Shown piece after piece: positions 34,059-41,934 of a DNA stretch of 64,000 bases; position 1 is the stretch's first letter; the number at the start of each line of letters is the position of its first letter. The stretch comes from Streptomyces ficellus. Lineage in GTDB: Bacteria > Actinomycetota > Actinomycetes > Streptomycetales > Streptomycetaceae. The notes under the pieces were generated by a model, which was not told the DNA's origin, ran no database searches, and worked only from the letters and a program-made list of their open reading frames with translations. The stretch is from positions 5,952,001 through 6,016,000 of the forward strand of contig NZ_CP034279.1 in assembly GCF_009739905.1 (NCBI RefSeq), written 5' to 3'. Position numbers and translations under genes: made by a program.

Positions 34059-34904
34059 GTGGAAGCCAACCCTCGTAGCACCGGGCGTCTGCCGGCAGCC
34101 TTCCTGACGCCCGGCTCCTCCTCGTTCATGGACTTCCTGGCCGACCACTCGCCCGAGCTGCTGCCCGGGAAGCGGACGCTGCCGCCCCTGCAGGGCGCCA
34201 TCGAAGCCCCGCACGGCACGACCATCGTCGCCACCACCTTCCCCGGCGGTGTGGTGCTCGCCGGTGACCGCCGCGCCACGATGGGCAACATGATCGCCCA
34301 GCGCGACATCGAGAAGGTGTTCCCGGCCGACGAGTACTCGGCGGTGGGCATCGCCGGCACCGCCGGTCTCGCCGTGGAGATGGTGAAGCTCTTCCAGCTG
34401 GAGCTGGAGCACTTCGAGAAGGTCGAGGGGGTCCAGCTCTCCCTGGAGGGCAAGGCGAACCGCCTCTCCACGATGATCCGCAGCAACCTCGGCATGGCCA
34501 TGCAGGGCCTCGCCGTCGTGCCGCTCTTCGCCGGCTGGGACATCGAGCGAGAGAAGGGCCGCATCTTCAGTTACGACGTGACGGGCGGCCGGTCCGAGGA
34601 GCACGGCTTCGCCGCCACCGGCTCCGGCTCGATCTTCGCCCGGGGCGCGATGAAGAAGCTCTACCGCGACGACCTGACGGAGCAGCAGGCCATCACCCTG
34701 GTCGTGCAGGCGCTCTACGACGCGGCGGACGACGACTCGGCGACCGGCGGCCCCGACGTGGCCCGGCGGATCTACCCGATCGTCACCGTGATCACCGACG
34801 AGGGCTTCCGCCGGCTCACCGAGGCCGAGTCCTCCGAGACCGCCCGCGCGATCCTGGAGCGCCGCCTCGAACAGCCCGACGGCCCGCGCGCCGCGCTGCT
34901 CTGA
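34059..34904 (+). CDS. prcB: 20S proteasome beta subunit (catalytic)
   Basis: 281 residues. Forms the inner heptameric rings. A 53-residue propeptide is removed at HG|TTIVATT to expose the catalytic Thr (T54, mature T1). The other catalytic residues are in place: D70 (mature D17, VLAGDRR) and K86 (mature K33, RDIEKVF). GTG start at 34059 with GGAAGG upstream. The space between pup and this gene is only 148 bases; the endonuclease-VII-like gene that I recall in the corresponding place in S. coelicolor is absent. Followed by prcA after 34 bases. Confidence 0.97.
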   Translation: MEANPRSTGRLPAAFLTPGSSSFMDFLADHSPELLPGKRTLPPLQGAIEAPHGTTIVATTFPGGVVLAGDRRATMGNMIAQRDIEKVFPADEYSAVGIAGTAGLAVEMVKLFQLELEHFEKVEGVQLSLEGKANRLSTMIRSNLGMAMQGLAVVPLFAGWDIEREKGRIFSYDVTGGRSEEHGFAATGSGSIFARGAMKKLYRDDLTEQQAITLVVQALYDAADDDSATGGPDVARRIYPIVTVITDEGFRRLTEAESSETARAILERRLEQPDGPRAALL

Positions 34905-34938
34905 TGTTTGCCCACCTGAAGAAAGGGACGGATAGCCG

Positions 34939-35700
34939 GTGACGACGCCGTTCTATGTCTCGCCCGCCCAGGCCATGCAGGACCGGGCGGAATACGCCCG
35001 CAAGGGCATCGCCCGTGGACGCAGCCTGGTTGTGCTGCAGTACGCCGACGGCATCGTCTTCGTCGGTGAGAACCCGTCCCGTGCGCTGCACAAGTTCAGC
35101 GAGATCTACGACCGGATCGGTTTCGCCGCGGCCGGTAAGTACAACGAGTACGAGAACCTGCGGATCGGCGGCGTGCGGTACGCGGACCTGCGCGGGTACA
35201 CCTACGACCGTGACGACGTGACGGCCCGCGGCCTCGCCAACGTCTACGCCCAGACGCTGGGCACCATCTTCTCCAGCGCGGGCGAGAAGCCCTACGAGGT
35301 GGAGCTGGTCGTCGCCGAGGTGGGCACCTCCCCCGAGGGCGACCAGATCTACCGCCTGCCGCACGACGGATCGATCGTGGACGAGCACGGCTCGGTCGCG
35401 GTCGGCGGCAACGCCGAGCAGATCAGCAGCTTCCTCGACCAGCGGCACCGCGACGGCATGTCGCTCGCCGAGGCGCTGAAGCTGGCCGTGCAGGCACTGT
35501 CCAGGGACACCAACGGCAGCGAGCGGGAGATCCCCGCGGAGCGGCTCGAGGTGGCGATCCTGGACCGCACGCGCCCGCAGCAGCGCAAGTTCAAGCGGAT
35601 CGTGGGACGCCAGCTGTCCCGCCTCCTGGAGGCGGACGCCGCGGCGTCCACCCCCACCGACGCGCCCTCCGACGAGGAGCCGGAGGAGTCGGAGGACTGA
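34939..35700 (+). CDS. prcA: 20S proteasome alpha subunit
   Basis: 253 residues. Forms the outer gating rings. The N-terminus MTTPFYVSPAQAMQDRAEYARKGIARGRS is the gate/H0-helix region; GENPSRALHKFSEIYDRIGFAAAGKYNEYENLR is the alpha-type core (each quoted only in part in the sequence above 20 residues apart). The C-terminal ~25 residues are acidic (DEEPEESED) and likely disordered. GTG start with GAAAGGGACGG upstream. Co-transcribed with prcB; a very strong terminator follows the stop, ending the core-particle operon. Confidence 0.96.
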   Translation: MTTPFYVSPAQAMQDRAEYARKGIARGRSLVVLQYADGIVFVGENPSRALHKFSEIYDRIGFAAAGKYNEYENLRIGGVRYADLRGYTYDRDDVTARGLANVYAQTLGTIFSSAGEKPYEVELVVAEVGTSPEGDQIYRLPHDGSIVDEHGSVAVGGNAEQISSFLDQRHRDGMSLAEALKLAVQALSRDTNGSEREIPAERLEVAILDRTRPQQRKFKRIVGRQLSRLLEADAAASTPTDAPSDEEPEESED

Positions 35701-35728
35701 CCCCCGGCCCGCCCGGTTCCTTCGTGCC

Positions 35729-35765
35729 CCGGTGCCCCGGATCGCTTTGCGGTCCGGGGCACCGG
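35729..35765 (+). terminator. Strong terminator of the prcBA operon
   Basis: A 17-bp stem from CCGGTGCCCCGGATCGC to its complement with a TTT loop. Confidence 0.8.
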
Positions 35766-36060
35766 TGTGTTCGGGGGTTCCCTGGACCGCGGCGCCCCGG
35801 CGCCGCGGTCCGGTGCCGCGTTGCACGGTCGGCGTGCCGGGTGGGCGGCCAGAGCCGGTGGCGGGGCGCCGGGCGGGCGAGGAGTGGGGCGCCGGGCGTC
35901 CGGCGTGTCGGGGCTCTGCGGTGCCGCCGCAGCTGGAGCGCGTCGGGGCGTGGGCGTGGCCGGGCGGGCGAGGAGTGGGCGGGACGCCGGTGTGCCTGCG
36001 GCGGCCTGGCGGCGTGTGCGGGGCCGCGGCGGGACCGGCCGGGTAGTGCAGGGCGTGGGC

Positions 36061-36239
36061 CGGCTCACCTGCATGGGGGCCGTACCGGGCGGGTGGCCTG
36101 GGGCATGGCCCCGGTGCGCCCGCAGCGGCCTGGCGGCGTGTGGCGGCCAGGCGGGCGCGGGCCGGCCGACCGGCATGGGGCCGGACCGGGTAGGTGGCCT
36201 GGGGCATGGCCCCAGTGCGCCGGCAGCGGCCCGGCCGCG
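36061..36239 (+). repeat. Pair of ~75-base imperfect direct repeats
   Basis: Copy 1 starts at 36061 (CGGCTCACCTGCATGGGG) and copy 2 at 36163 (CGGCCGACCGGCATGGGG); both continue through GGTGGCCTGGGGCATGGCC and GTGCGCC.GCAGCGGCC. Each contains the near-palindrome GGGGCATGGCCCC. Confidence 0.65.
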
Positions 36240-36327
36240 CGGGCGGGGCCGCGCGGGACCTGCCTGGTGCGGGCGGGGCGCTCGGGTCCCCGCGCCGGTC
36301 GCGCCGAAGCGGGGCGCTCCGGGGGCG

Positions 36328-37419
36328 TCAGGGGGCCGGGGACGGGCCGGTGGAGCCGCGGGGCATCAGGGTGACCGGGAGGTCGCCGCCCTGCGGTGGG
36401 CGGCCCGCCAGGACGTCCAGCAGGGCCGTCATACCGCGCTCGCCGATCCGTTCCGCCGGGAGCCGGACCGTGGTCAGCTCGGGTTCGACCGCCGTGGCGA
36501 GCGCCAGGTCGTCGAAGCCGGTCACCGACACGTCCTCCGGCACCCGGAGCCCCAGCCGGCGTACCGCCTTGCAGGCGCCCGCCGCCACGATGTCGTCGTC
36601 GCAGATCAGTGCCGTCGGGCGCGGCCCGGGCGCGGTCAGAGCCCGCTCGGCGGCCTCACGCGCCCCGTTCACCTCCAGCGGCGCCGGGACGGTCGTCACG
36701 GACACGTCGCTCAGGCCGCCCAGGCGGGCGGCGAGGGCTCCGCCGCGGACGTGGAACGTCCAGGACGGCACGGCGGACGACAGGTGGACGAAGCGACGGT
36801 GACCCAGCGCCAGGAGATGGTCCGTCACCTGCCGCATGCCGTCGCCGATGTCGAGGTTGACGTGGGCGGCGGCGTCCGCGTCCGCCGGGTCGCTGTCCAG
36901 CATCACCAGCGGCAGGTCGGTGCCGCGGATCGCCCGCAGCGCGTCGGCGGCCATCGAGGAGGCGATCACCCCGTCGAGCGCCGCCCGCGCGGACGCGAAC
37001 GGGTCCCTCGCCGGGCCGACGCCCTCGGGGGAGGGGTAGAGGACCACCCCGAACCCGTGCCGGGCGGCCACGGCGGCGGCACCCGTGTAGACGCGGGCGA
37101 AGAACTCGTTGGTGAGCGCGGGCACCACCAGCAGCGCGGTCCTGGTGCGCCCCAGGCGGAGGTTGCGCGCCGCGAGATTGGGCCGGTAGCCCAGCTCGCC
37201 GGCCGCCTCCCGCACGAGCCGCGCGGTGCGCTCCGAGACCCGCCCGCGCCACTTGTCGCCGAGGACCAGCGACACGGTCGCCTGGGACACCCCCGCGACC
37301 CGGGCGACGTCACGGCTGGTGGGGCGGGCGGGGACCGGAGCCGGTTCCTCCGGCGCGCCCGCGGGGCCGGTCGCCGGCGGGGACGAGGGGTCGGGGGCCG
37401 CTGGGTCCGGGTGGTGCAC
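36328..37419 (-). CDS. LacI-family transcriptional regulator
   Basis: 363 residues. After ~34 Pro/Ala-rich residues comes the LacI helix-turn-helix (TSRDVARVAGVSQATVSLVL, ~34-53) and the periplasmic-binding-protein-like effector domain (~95-355). Usually a repressor that releases DNA on binding a sugar or similar effector; effector unknown. Divergent from the MFS exporter at 37544 with an inverted repeat in the shared 124-base region, so it probably controls that exporter and itself. Its true start might be internal, since the N-terminal extension is unusual; the ATG at 37419 is used. Confidence 0.92.
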   Translation of the reverse strand: MHHPDPAAPDPSSPPATGPAGAPEEPAPVPARPTSRDVARVAGVSQATVSLVLGDKWRGRVSERTARLVREAAGELGYRPNLAARNLRLGRTRTALLVVPALTNEFFARVYTGAAAVAARHGFGVVLYPSPEGVGPARDPFASARAALDGVIASSMAADALRAIRGTDLPLVMLDSDPADADAAAHVNLDIGDGMRQVTDHLLALGHRRFVHLSSAVPSWTFHVRGGALAARLGGLSDVSVTTVPAPLEVNGAREAAERALTAPGPRPTALICDDDIVAAGACKAVRRLGLRVPEDVSVTGFDDLALATAVEPELTTVRLPAERIGERGMTALLDVLAGRPPQGGDLPVTLMPRGSTGPSPAP

Positions 37420-37479
37420 GCACGCCTCCGCTTTCGGTGATCACGACCGCGGGGGTGGACCCGCCGGATGCCGACATGG

Positions 37480-37506
37480 TACGTATGACGAAGGTAGTTA
37501 TACGTA
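37480..37506. promoter_or_regulatory. Operator candidate TACGTAT-N13-ATACGTA
   Basis: Perfect 7-base inverted arms at 37480-37486 and 37500-37506 in the divergent lacI-type/MFS promoter region. Likely bound by the adjacent LacI-family protein, though the 13-base spacer is wider than the usual continuous LacI palindrome. Confidence 0.45.
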
Positions 37507-37543
37507 AAACCTCGGGCTGAGTACCGGGGGAGAGGGGCAGCAC

Positions 37544-38824
37544 ATGGCCGCCGCACCGGGCGGGTACGCCGACATCCTGAAGGCACCCCACGCCGCCAGG
37601 CTGCTCATAGGCACCCTCATAGGGCGCCTCCCCAACGGCACGGGCCCCATCGCCATCATGGTGTTCACCCGCGCCGAGGGAGGCAGCTACAGCCTCGCCG
37701 GCGGGCTCGCCGCCGTGTACGGCATCGGCAACGCCATCGGCCAGCCCCTCCTCGGCCGCGCCGTCGACCTCTACGGCCAGCCCCGCGTCCAGCTGCCCTC
37801 GGCGCTGGTCTCCGCGCTCGGCATGGCCCTGCTGGTCCTCACCGGCACCGACCCGCTGCCGCTCGCCTACGCGGCCGTCGCCGTCGCCGGGCTGTTCACC
37901 CCGCCCCTGGAGGGCGGCCTGCGCGCGCTGTGGCCCAGCGTCCTGGGCGGCGAGGGCCGGGTCCACCGGGCGTACGCCATGGACGCGGTCGCCCAGGAGG
38001 TGATGTTCACCGTCGGGCCCCTGCTCGTCACGCTCATGGTCGCCCTCTGGTCGCCGGCCGCCGCCGTACTCCTGATCAACGGGATCGGCGTGCTCGGCGC
38101 GCTCTCCGTCGTCCTGTCCGCCCCGTCCCGCGCCTGGCGTTCCGCGCCGCGCGAGGCCCACTGGCTCGGCGCCCTGCGGTCACCCGGACTGCTCGCCCTG
38201 CTCGGCTCCTTCTTCTTCGTCGGCCTCGCCATGGGCTCGATCACGGTCGCCGGGATCGCCTACGCGGAGGACCACGGCAACGAGTCCGTCTACGGCTGGC
38301 TCATGGCCGCGCTCGGCCTGGGCGCCCTCGTGGGCGGTGTCTTCTACGGGGCCCGCCACTGGGCCGGCGCCCCGGAGCGGCGGCTGCGGGTGCTCGTCGG
38401 GCTGCTGGCGCTGGGCTACCTGCCGCTGACGCTGACCCCGGGCGTGGTCGCGATGACCGCCCTGGCCGCCCTCGCGGGCGTCTTCCTGGCGCCCGCCATC
38501 GCCTGCGCGTTCATCGTCGTCGACCGGCACGCCCCGCGCGGCACGGTCACCGAGGCGTTCTCCTGGCTGGTCACCACCTTCGGCGTGGGCGCCGCCGCCG
38601 GAACGGCTGTCGCCGGACCGGTGGTCCAGCTCTCCGGAACCACCGCCAGTTTCGCCGTCGCGGGCGCCGGCGGATTCGTCGCCCTGCTGGTCCTCATGGC
38701 CACCCAGCGCGTACTCGCGGTTCCGCTGCGCGGTGCCCCGCACACCGGAGATGTCGTGGCGGGATCGGAAAATGATCGAAACGGTGCCGTCGAACCCGGT
38801 TTCAGCGCACGCCCTCAGGCGTAA
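37544..38824 (+). CDS. MFS transporter
   Basis: 426 residues with about 12 membrane helices and no signal peptide. Major-facilitator permease, probably an exporter of a small molecule. The first cytoplasmic loop region reads GNAIGQPLLGRAVDLYGQPR (~62-81), the motif-A equivalent. Substrate unknown. Divergent from the LacI-type regulator. Its stop codon TAA is part of the TAATGT hexamer that serves pafA, so pafA has a promoter inside its 3' end. It stands between prcA and pafA, apparently unrelated to the proteasome. Confidence 0.9.
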   Translation: MAAAPGGYADILKAPHAARLLIGTLIGRLPNGTGPIAIMVFTRAEGGSYSLAGGLAAVYGIGNAIGQPLLGRAVDLYGQPRVQLPSALVSALGMALLVLTGTDPLPLAYAAVAVAGLFTPPLEGGLRALWPSVLGGEGRVHRAYAMDAVAQEVMFTVGPLLVTLMVALWSPAAAVLLINGIGVLGALSVVLSAPSRAWRSAPREAHWLGALRSPGLLALLGSFFFVGLAMGSITVAGIAYAEDHGNESVYGWLMAALGLGALVGGVFYGARHWAGAPERRLRVLVGLLALGYLPLTLTPGVVAMTALAALAGVFLAPAIACAFIVVDRHAPRGTVTEAFSWLVTTFGVGAAAGTAVAGPVVQLSGTTASFAVAGAGGFVALLVLMATQRVLAVPLRGAPHTGDVVAGSENDRNGAVEPGFSARPQA

Positions 38825-38827
38825 TGT
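38822..38827 (+). promoter_or_regulatory. -10 hexamer TAATGT of leaderless pafA
   Basis: TAATGT ends exactly 6 bases before the pafA ATG; it overlaps the MFS stop codon. Confidence 0.45.
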
Positions 38828-38833
38828 TCAGTC

Positions 38834-40195
38834 ATGGACCGCCGCATTTTCGGGCTGGAGAACGAGTACGGCGTCACGTGCACGTTCAGGGGACAGCGCC
38901 GACTGTCTCCTGACGAAGTGGCGCGCTACCTCTTCCGCCGTGTCGTGTCATGGGGCCGCAGCAGCAACGTCTTCCTGCGGAACGGCGCCCGCCTCTACCT
39001 CGACGTGGGATCGCATCCGGAATACGCAACTCCCGAATGCGACAACGTGACCGAACTGGTCACCCACGACAAGGCCGGCGAGCGCATTCTCGAGGGCCTG
39101 CTCGTCGACGCCGAACGCCGCCTGCACGAGGAGGGAATCGCGGGCGACGTCTACCTGTTCAAGAACAACACCGACTCGGCGGGAAACTCCTACGGCTGCC
39201 ACGAGAACTATCTCGTCGCCCGTCACGGAGAGTTCTCGCGTCTCGCGGACATCCTCATTCCCTTCCTCGTCACCCGGCAGCTGCTCTGCGGCGCCGGGAA
39301 GGTGCTGCAGACACCGCGCGGCGCCGTCTACTGCGTCAGCCAGCGTGCCGAGCACATCTGGGAGGGCGTCAGCTCCGCGACGACCCGCTCCCGGCCCATC
39401 ATCAACACCCGGGACGAACCGCACGCCGACGCCGAGCGGTACCGCCGCCTGCACGTCATCGTCGGTGACTCGAACATGTCCGAGACGACCATGCTGCTGA
39501 AGGTCGGCGCCACCGACCTCGTCCTGCGCATGATCGAGGCGGGCACCGTGATGCGCGACCTCACCCTGGAGAACCCGATCCGGGCGATCCGCGAGGTCAG
39601 CCACGACATCACCGGCCAGCGCAAGGTCCGGCTCGCCAGCGGGCGCGAGGCCTCCGCCCTGGAGGTGCAGCGCGAGTACTACGAGAAGGCGGCCGACTTC
39701 GTCGACCGGCGCGGCATCCGCACCGGCACCGTCGCCCAGGTCCTGGAGCTGTGGGGCCGCACCCTGGACGCCATCGAGGAGGAGGACCTCGACCGGATCG
39801 GCACCGAGATCGACTGGGTCATGAAGTACAAGCTGCTGGAGCGGTACCGCGCCAAGCACAACATGACCATGTCGCACCCGAGGGTCGCCCAGATAGACCT
39901 CGCCTACCACGACATCCACCGCCGGCGCGGCCTCTACTACCTGCTGGAGAAGAAGGGACAGGCCGCCCGGATCTGCAACGACCTGAAGATCTTCGAGGGC
40001 AAGTCGGTGCCCCCGCAGACCACCCGGGCGCGGCTCCGCGGCGACTTCATCCGCCGGGCGCAGGAGCAGCGCCGGGACTTCACGGTGGACTGGGTGCACC
40101 TCAAGCTCAACGACCAGGCGCAGCGCACCGTGCTGTGCAAGGACCCCTTCCGGTCGGTGGACGACCGGGTGGAGAAGCTCATCGCAGGAATGTGA
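38834..40195 (+). CDS. pafA: Pup--protein ligase PafA
   Basis: 453 residues. Joins the gamma-carboxyl of Pup's terminal Glu to a lysine of a target protein, using ATP; glutamine-synthetase-like fold. Starts MDRRIFGLENEYGVTCTF (ENEYG carries the ATP/metal Glu) and contains VYLFKNNTDSAGNSYGCHEN (~98-117), the partner of the same motif in Dop. It is shorter than Dop and lacks the Dop loop. Predicted leaderless; terminator follows. It is separated from the rest of the Pup system by the regulator/exporter pair, as in other Streptomyces (from memory). Confidence 0.97.
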   Translation: MDRRIFGLENEYGVTCTFRGQRRLSPDEVARYLFRRVVSWGRSSNVFLRNGARLYLDVGSHPEYATPECDNVTELVTHDKAGERILEGLLVDAERRLHEEGIAGDVYLFKNNTDSAGNSYGCHENYLVARHGEFSRLADILIPFLVTRQLLCGAGKVLQTPRGAVYCVSQRAEHIWEGVSSATTRSRPIINTRDEPHADAERYRRLHVIVGDSNMSETTMLLKVGATDLVLRMIEAGTVMRDLTLENPIRAIREVSHDITGQRKVRLASGREASALEVQREYYEKAADFVDRRGIRTGTVAQVLELWGRTLDAIEEEDLDRIGTEIDWVMKYKLLERYRAKHNMTMSHPRVAQIDLAYHDIHRRRGLYYLLEKKGQAARICNDLKIFEGKSVPPQTTRARLRGDFIRRAQEQRRDFTVDWVHLKLNDQAQRTVLCKDPFRSVDDRVEKLIAGM

Positions 40196-40202
40196 TCCGG
40201 AG

Positions 40203-40236
40203 CGCTCCGGGCGGCCCGCGGGGCCCGTCCGGAGCG
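40203..40236 (+). terminator. Terminator after pafA
   Basis: CGCTCCGG pairs with CCGGAGCG, with inner GGCCC/GGGCC pairing; 8 bases after the stop. Confidence 0.65.
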
Positions 40237-40285
40237 GGGACCGGGGGCTGTGAGGCGTCGTGCGTTGCTCGTACGGCGCCTCACG

Positions 40286-40311
40286 CACGCCGTAGAGTCA
40301 CGCCGTAGAGT
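40286..40311 (+). repeat. 13-base tandem duplication carrying two -10 hexamers
   Basis: CACGCCGTAGAGT occurs twice in a row at 40286-40298 and 40299-40311. Each copy holds TAGAGT, the ideal HrdB -10, about 75-90 bases before the FKBP lipoprotein start. Confidence 0.6.
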
Positions 40312-40385
40312 GACGCGACACCCTCGCGAACTCGACTGCGAAGACCTACAGATCCCGAGATCCCGACCAAGATACGAGGCATTCC

Positions 40386-41366
40386 GTGCGCCGTCGCTCC
40401 CTCCTCCTCGCCGTCCCCGCCGGCCTGCTCACCCTCGCGGGGTGCGGCGACGACAAGGCCGACAAGGCCAAGACCGACGAGAGCCCGTCCACGTCCCCGG
40501 AGCCCTCCGCCAAGATCGTGGACGGTCCGCTGCCGGCCGTCACCGCGGGCACCAAGTTCGGCCAGAAGCCGACCGTCGCCAAGGGCCCCGGCGAGCCGTC
40601 TCCCGACCTCGCCGTGAAGACGCTGATCACGGGCACGGGCCAGAAGGTGGCCAAGGGCGACTACCTCCAGTTCGACTACCTCGGTCAGATCTGGGACACC
40701 GCCAAGGTCTTCGACAACAGCTACGACCGCAAGGCGCCCCTGACCAGCGCCATCGGCGTCGGGCAGCTCATCCCCGGCTGGGACCGGGCGCTGCCCGGCA
40801 AGACCGTCGGCAGCCGCGTCGAGCTGGCCATCCCGCCGGCCCTCGGTTACGGGACGCAGGGCAACCCCCAGGGCGGCATCAAGGGCACCGACACCCTCGT
40901 CTTCGTGGTCGACATCCGGGGCACGTTCAACAACAAGAGCTCCTCCAAGGGCCGCGAGGTCGCCCAGGACAACATCGACCTGCCCAAGGTCGGCACCAAC
41001 ACCGACGGCGCGGCCCCCTCCATCGACGTACCGAAGAAGCCCGCGCCGAAGGAGCTCGTCGCGAAGTACGTCCTGGAGGGCGACGGCCCGGTCGTCAAGC
41101 CCACGGACAAGCTGCTGCTCCAGTACAAGGGCGTCCTGTGGGAGGGCGGCAAGGAGTTCGACTCCAGCTACAAGAGCGGGCAGCTCGCCGAGTTCCCCCT
41201 CCAGAGCCTGATCAAGGGCTGGCAGCAGGGCCTCGCGGGCAAGAAGGCCGGCAGCCGCGTCATGCTCGTCGTCCCGCCGGAGCTGGGCTACGGAGCCCAG
41301 GCGTCCGGGGACATCCCCGCCAACTCGACCCTGGTCTTCTCGCTCGACATCCTCGCCGTGATGTAA
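40386..41366 (+). CDS. Tandem FKBP-type peptidyl-prolyl isomerase lipoprotein
   Basis: 326 residues. Signal peptide with lipobox LAGC (LLTLAGCGDDK), so anchored outside the membrane; a charged Ser/Pro linker follows. Two FKBP domains: ~75-180 (GDYLQFDYLGQIWDT, LIPGWDRALPGKTVGSRVEL, LGYGTQG) and ~220-326 (DKLLLQYKGVLWEGGKEFDS, GWQQGLAGKKAGSRV). Probably helps fold secreted proteins. GTG at 40386 starts the signal peptide. Followed by a cytosolic single-domain FKBP gene, perhaps an ancestral duplication. Confidence 0.93.
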   Translation: MRRRSLLLAVPAGLLTLAGCGDDKADKAKTDESPSTSPEPSAKIVDGPLPAVTAGTKFGQKPTVAKGPGEPSPDLAVKTLITGTGQKVAKGDYLQFDYLGQIWDTAKVFDNSYDRKAPLTSAIGVGQLIPGWDRALPGKTVGSRVELAIPPALGYGTQGNPQGGIKGTDTLVFVVDIRGTFNNKSSSKGREVAQDNIDLPKVGTNTDGAAPSIDVPKKPAPKELVAKYVLEGDGPVVKPTDKLLLQYKGVLWEGGKEFDSSYKSGQLAEFPLQSLIKGWQQGLAGKKAGSRVMLVVPPELGYGAQASGDIPANSTLVFSLDILAVM

Positions 41367-41412
41367 GACTGTCCCGGTTGATCAGTACATCTTTTGAGGA
41401 GCACTGTTTCTC

Positions 41413-41787
41413 GTGAACATCGACAAGCCCGAGATCGACTTCCCGGAGGGCCCGGCCCCGACCGAGCTCCAGATCGAGGAGATCTGGGAGGGCGACGGCG
41501 CCGTGGCCCAGGCCGGTGCCATGGTCAAGGTCCACTACGTGGGCGTGGCCTTCTCCACCGGCGAGGAGTTCGACGCGTCCTGGAACCGCGGCACCCCGCT
41601 GCAGTTCCAGCTCGGCGCCGGCCAGGTCATCCCGGGCTGGGACCAGGGCGTGCAGGGCATGAAGGTCGGCGGCCGTCGCAAGCTGACCATCCCCGCGCAC
41701 CTCGCGTACGGCGACCGCGGCGCCGGCGGCGGCCGCATCGCCCCGGGTGAGACGCTGATCTTCGTCTGCGACCTGGTCGCCGCCTGA
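41413..41787 (+). CDS. Cytosolic FKBP-type peptidyl-prolyl cis-trans isomerase
   Basis: 124 residues, one FKBP domain with no signal peptide. Active-site region features: VHYVGVAFSTGEEFDASW, the VIPGWDQGVQGMKVGGRRKL segment and AYGDRGAGGGRIAPGETLIF. Accelerates prolyl bond isomerisation. GTG start with GAGGAG 12 bases upstream. 46 bases after the lipoprotein gene, likely the same transcript; ends in a strong terminator. Confidence 0.94.
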   Translation: MNIDKPEIDFPEGPAPTELQIEEIWEGDGAVAQAGAMVKVHYVGVAFSTGEEFDASWNRGTPLQFQLGAGQVIPGWDQGVQGMKVGGRRKLTIPAHLAYGDRGAGGGRIAPGETLIFVCDLVAA

Positions 41788-41799
41788 CCGGTGACGCCG

Positions 41800-41827
41800 A
41801 GGGCCCGTGCCGCGCGGCACGGGCCCT
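41800..41827 (+). terminator. Terminator after the FKBP genes
   Basis: AGGGCCCGTGCCG and its complement form a near-perfect hairpin ending in TT. Confidence 0.75.
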
Positions 41828-41934
41828 TCGCATGTCCGCACTCCGGAGCGACTTTTGCCGCGACACCCCGGGGCGGTACGTTGAGCGGGAAAAGTGACTC
41901 CGGGTGACTCCACAAGAAGAGGTGCGGCGCGTCG

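Larger units (their letters stand above)
35701..36327. other. 627-base G-rich intergenic region with direct repeats
   Basis: Between the convergent prcA and LacI-regulator genes. After the prcA terminator the plus strand is strongly G-skewed. It holds several imperfect direct repeats: GGGCGGGCGAGGAGTGGG at ~35871 and ~35962; GCGGCCTGGCGGCGTGTG at ~36000 and ~36124; and a longer ~75-base pair starting at 36061 and 36163 that contains GGTGGCCTGGGGCATGGCC. Open frames exist but have only Pro/Arg/Gly-rich shadow-like translations and no ribosome-binding sites, so no gene is called. Confidence 0.6.

Noticed and set aside
35866..36240. Possible CRISPR array
   Set aside because: Repeats are few, imperfect, of different lengths and without regular spacers; no cas genes.
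35767..37440. Plus-strand open frame across the repeat region
   Set aside because: Composed of repeats and then antisense to the LacI-type gene; no domain or ribosome-binding site.
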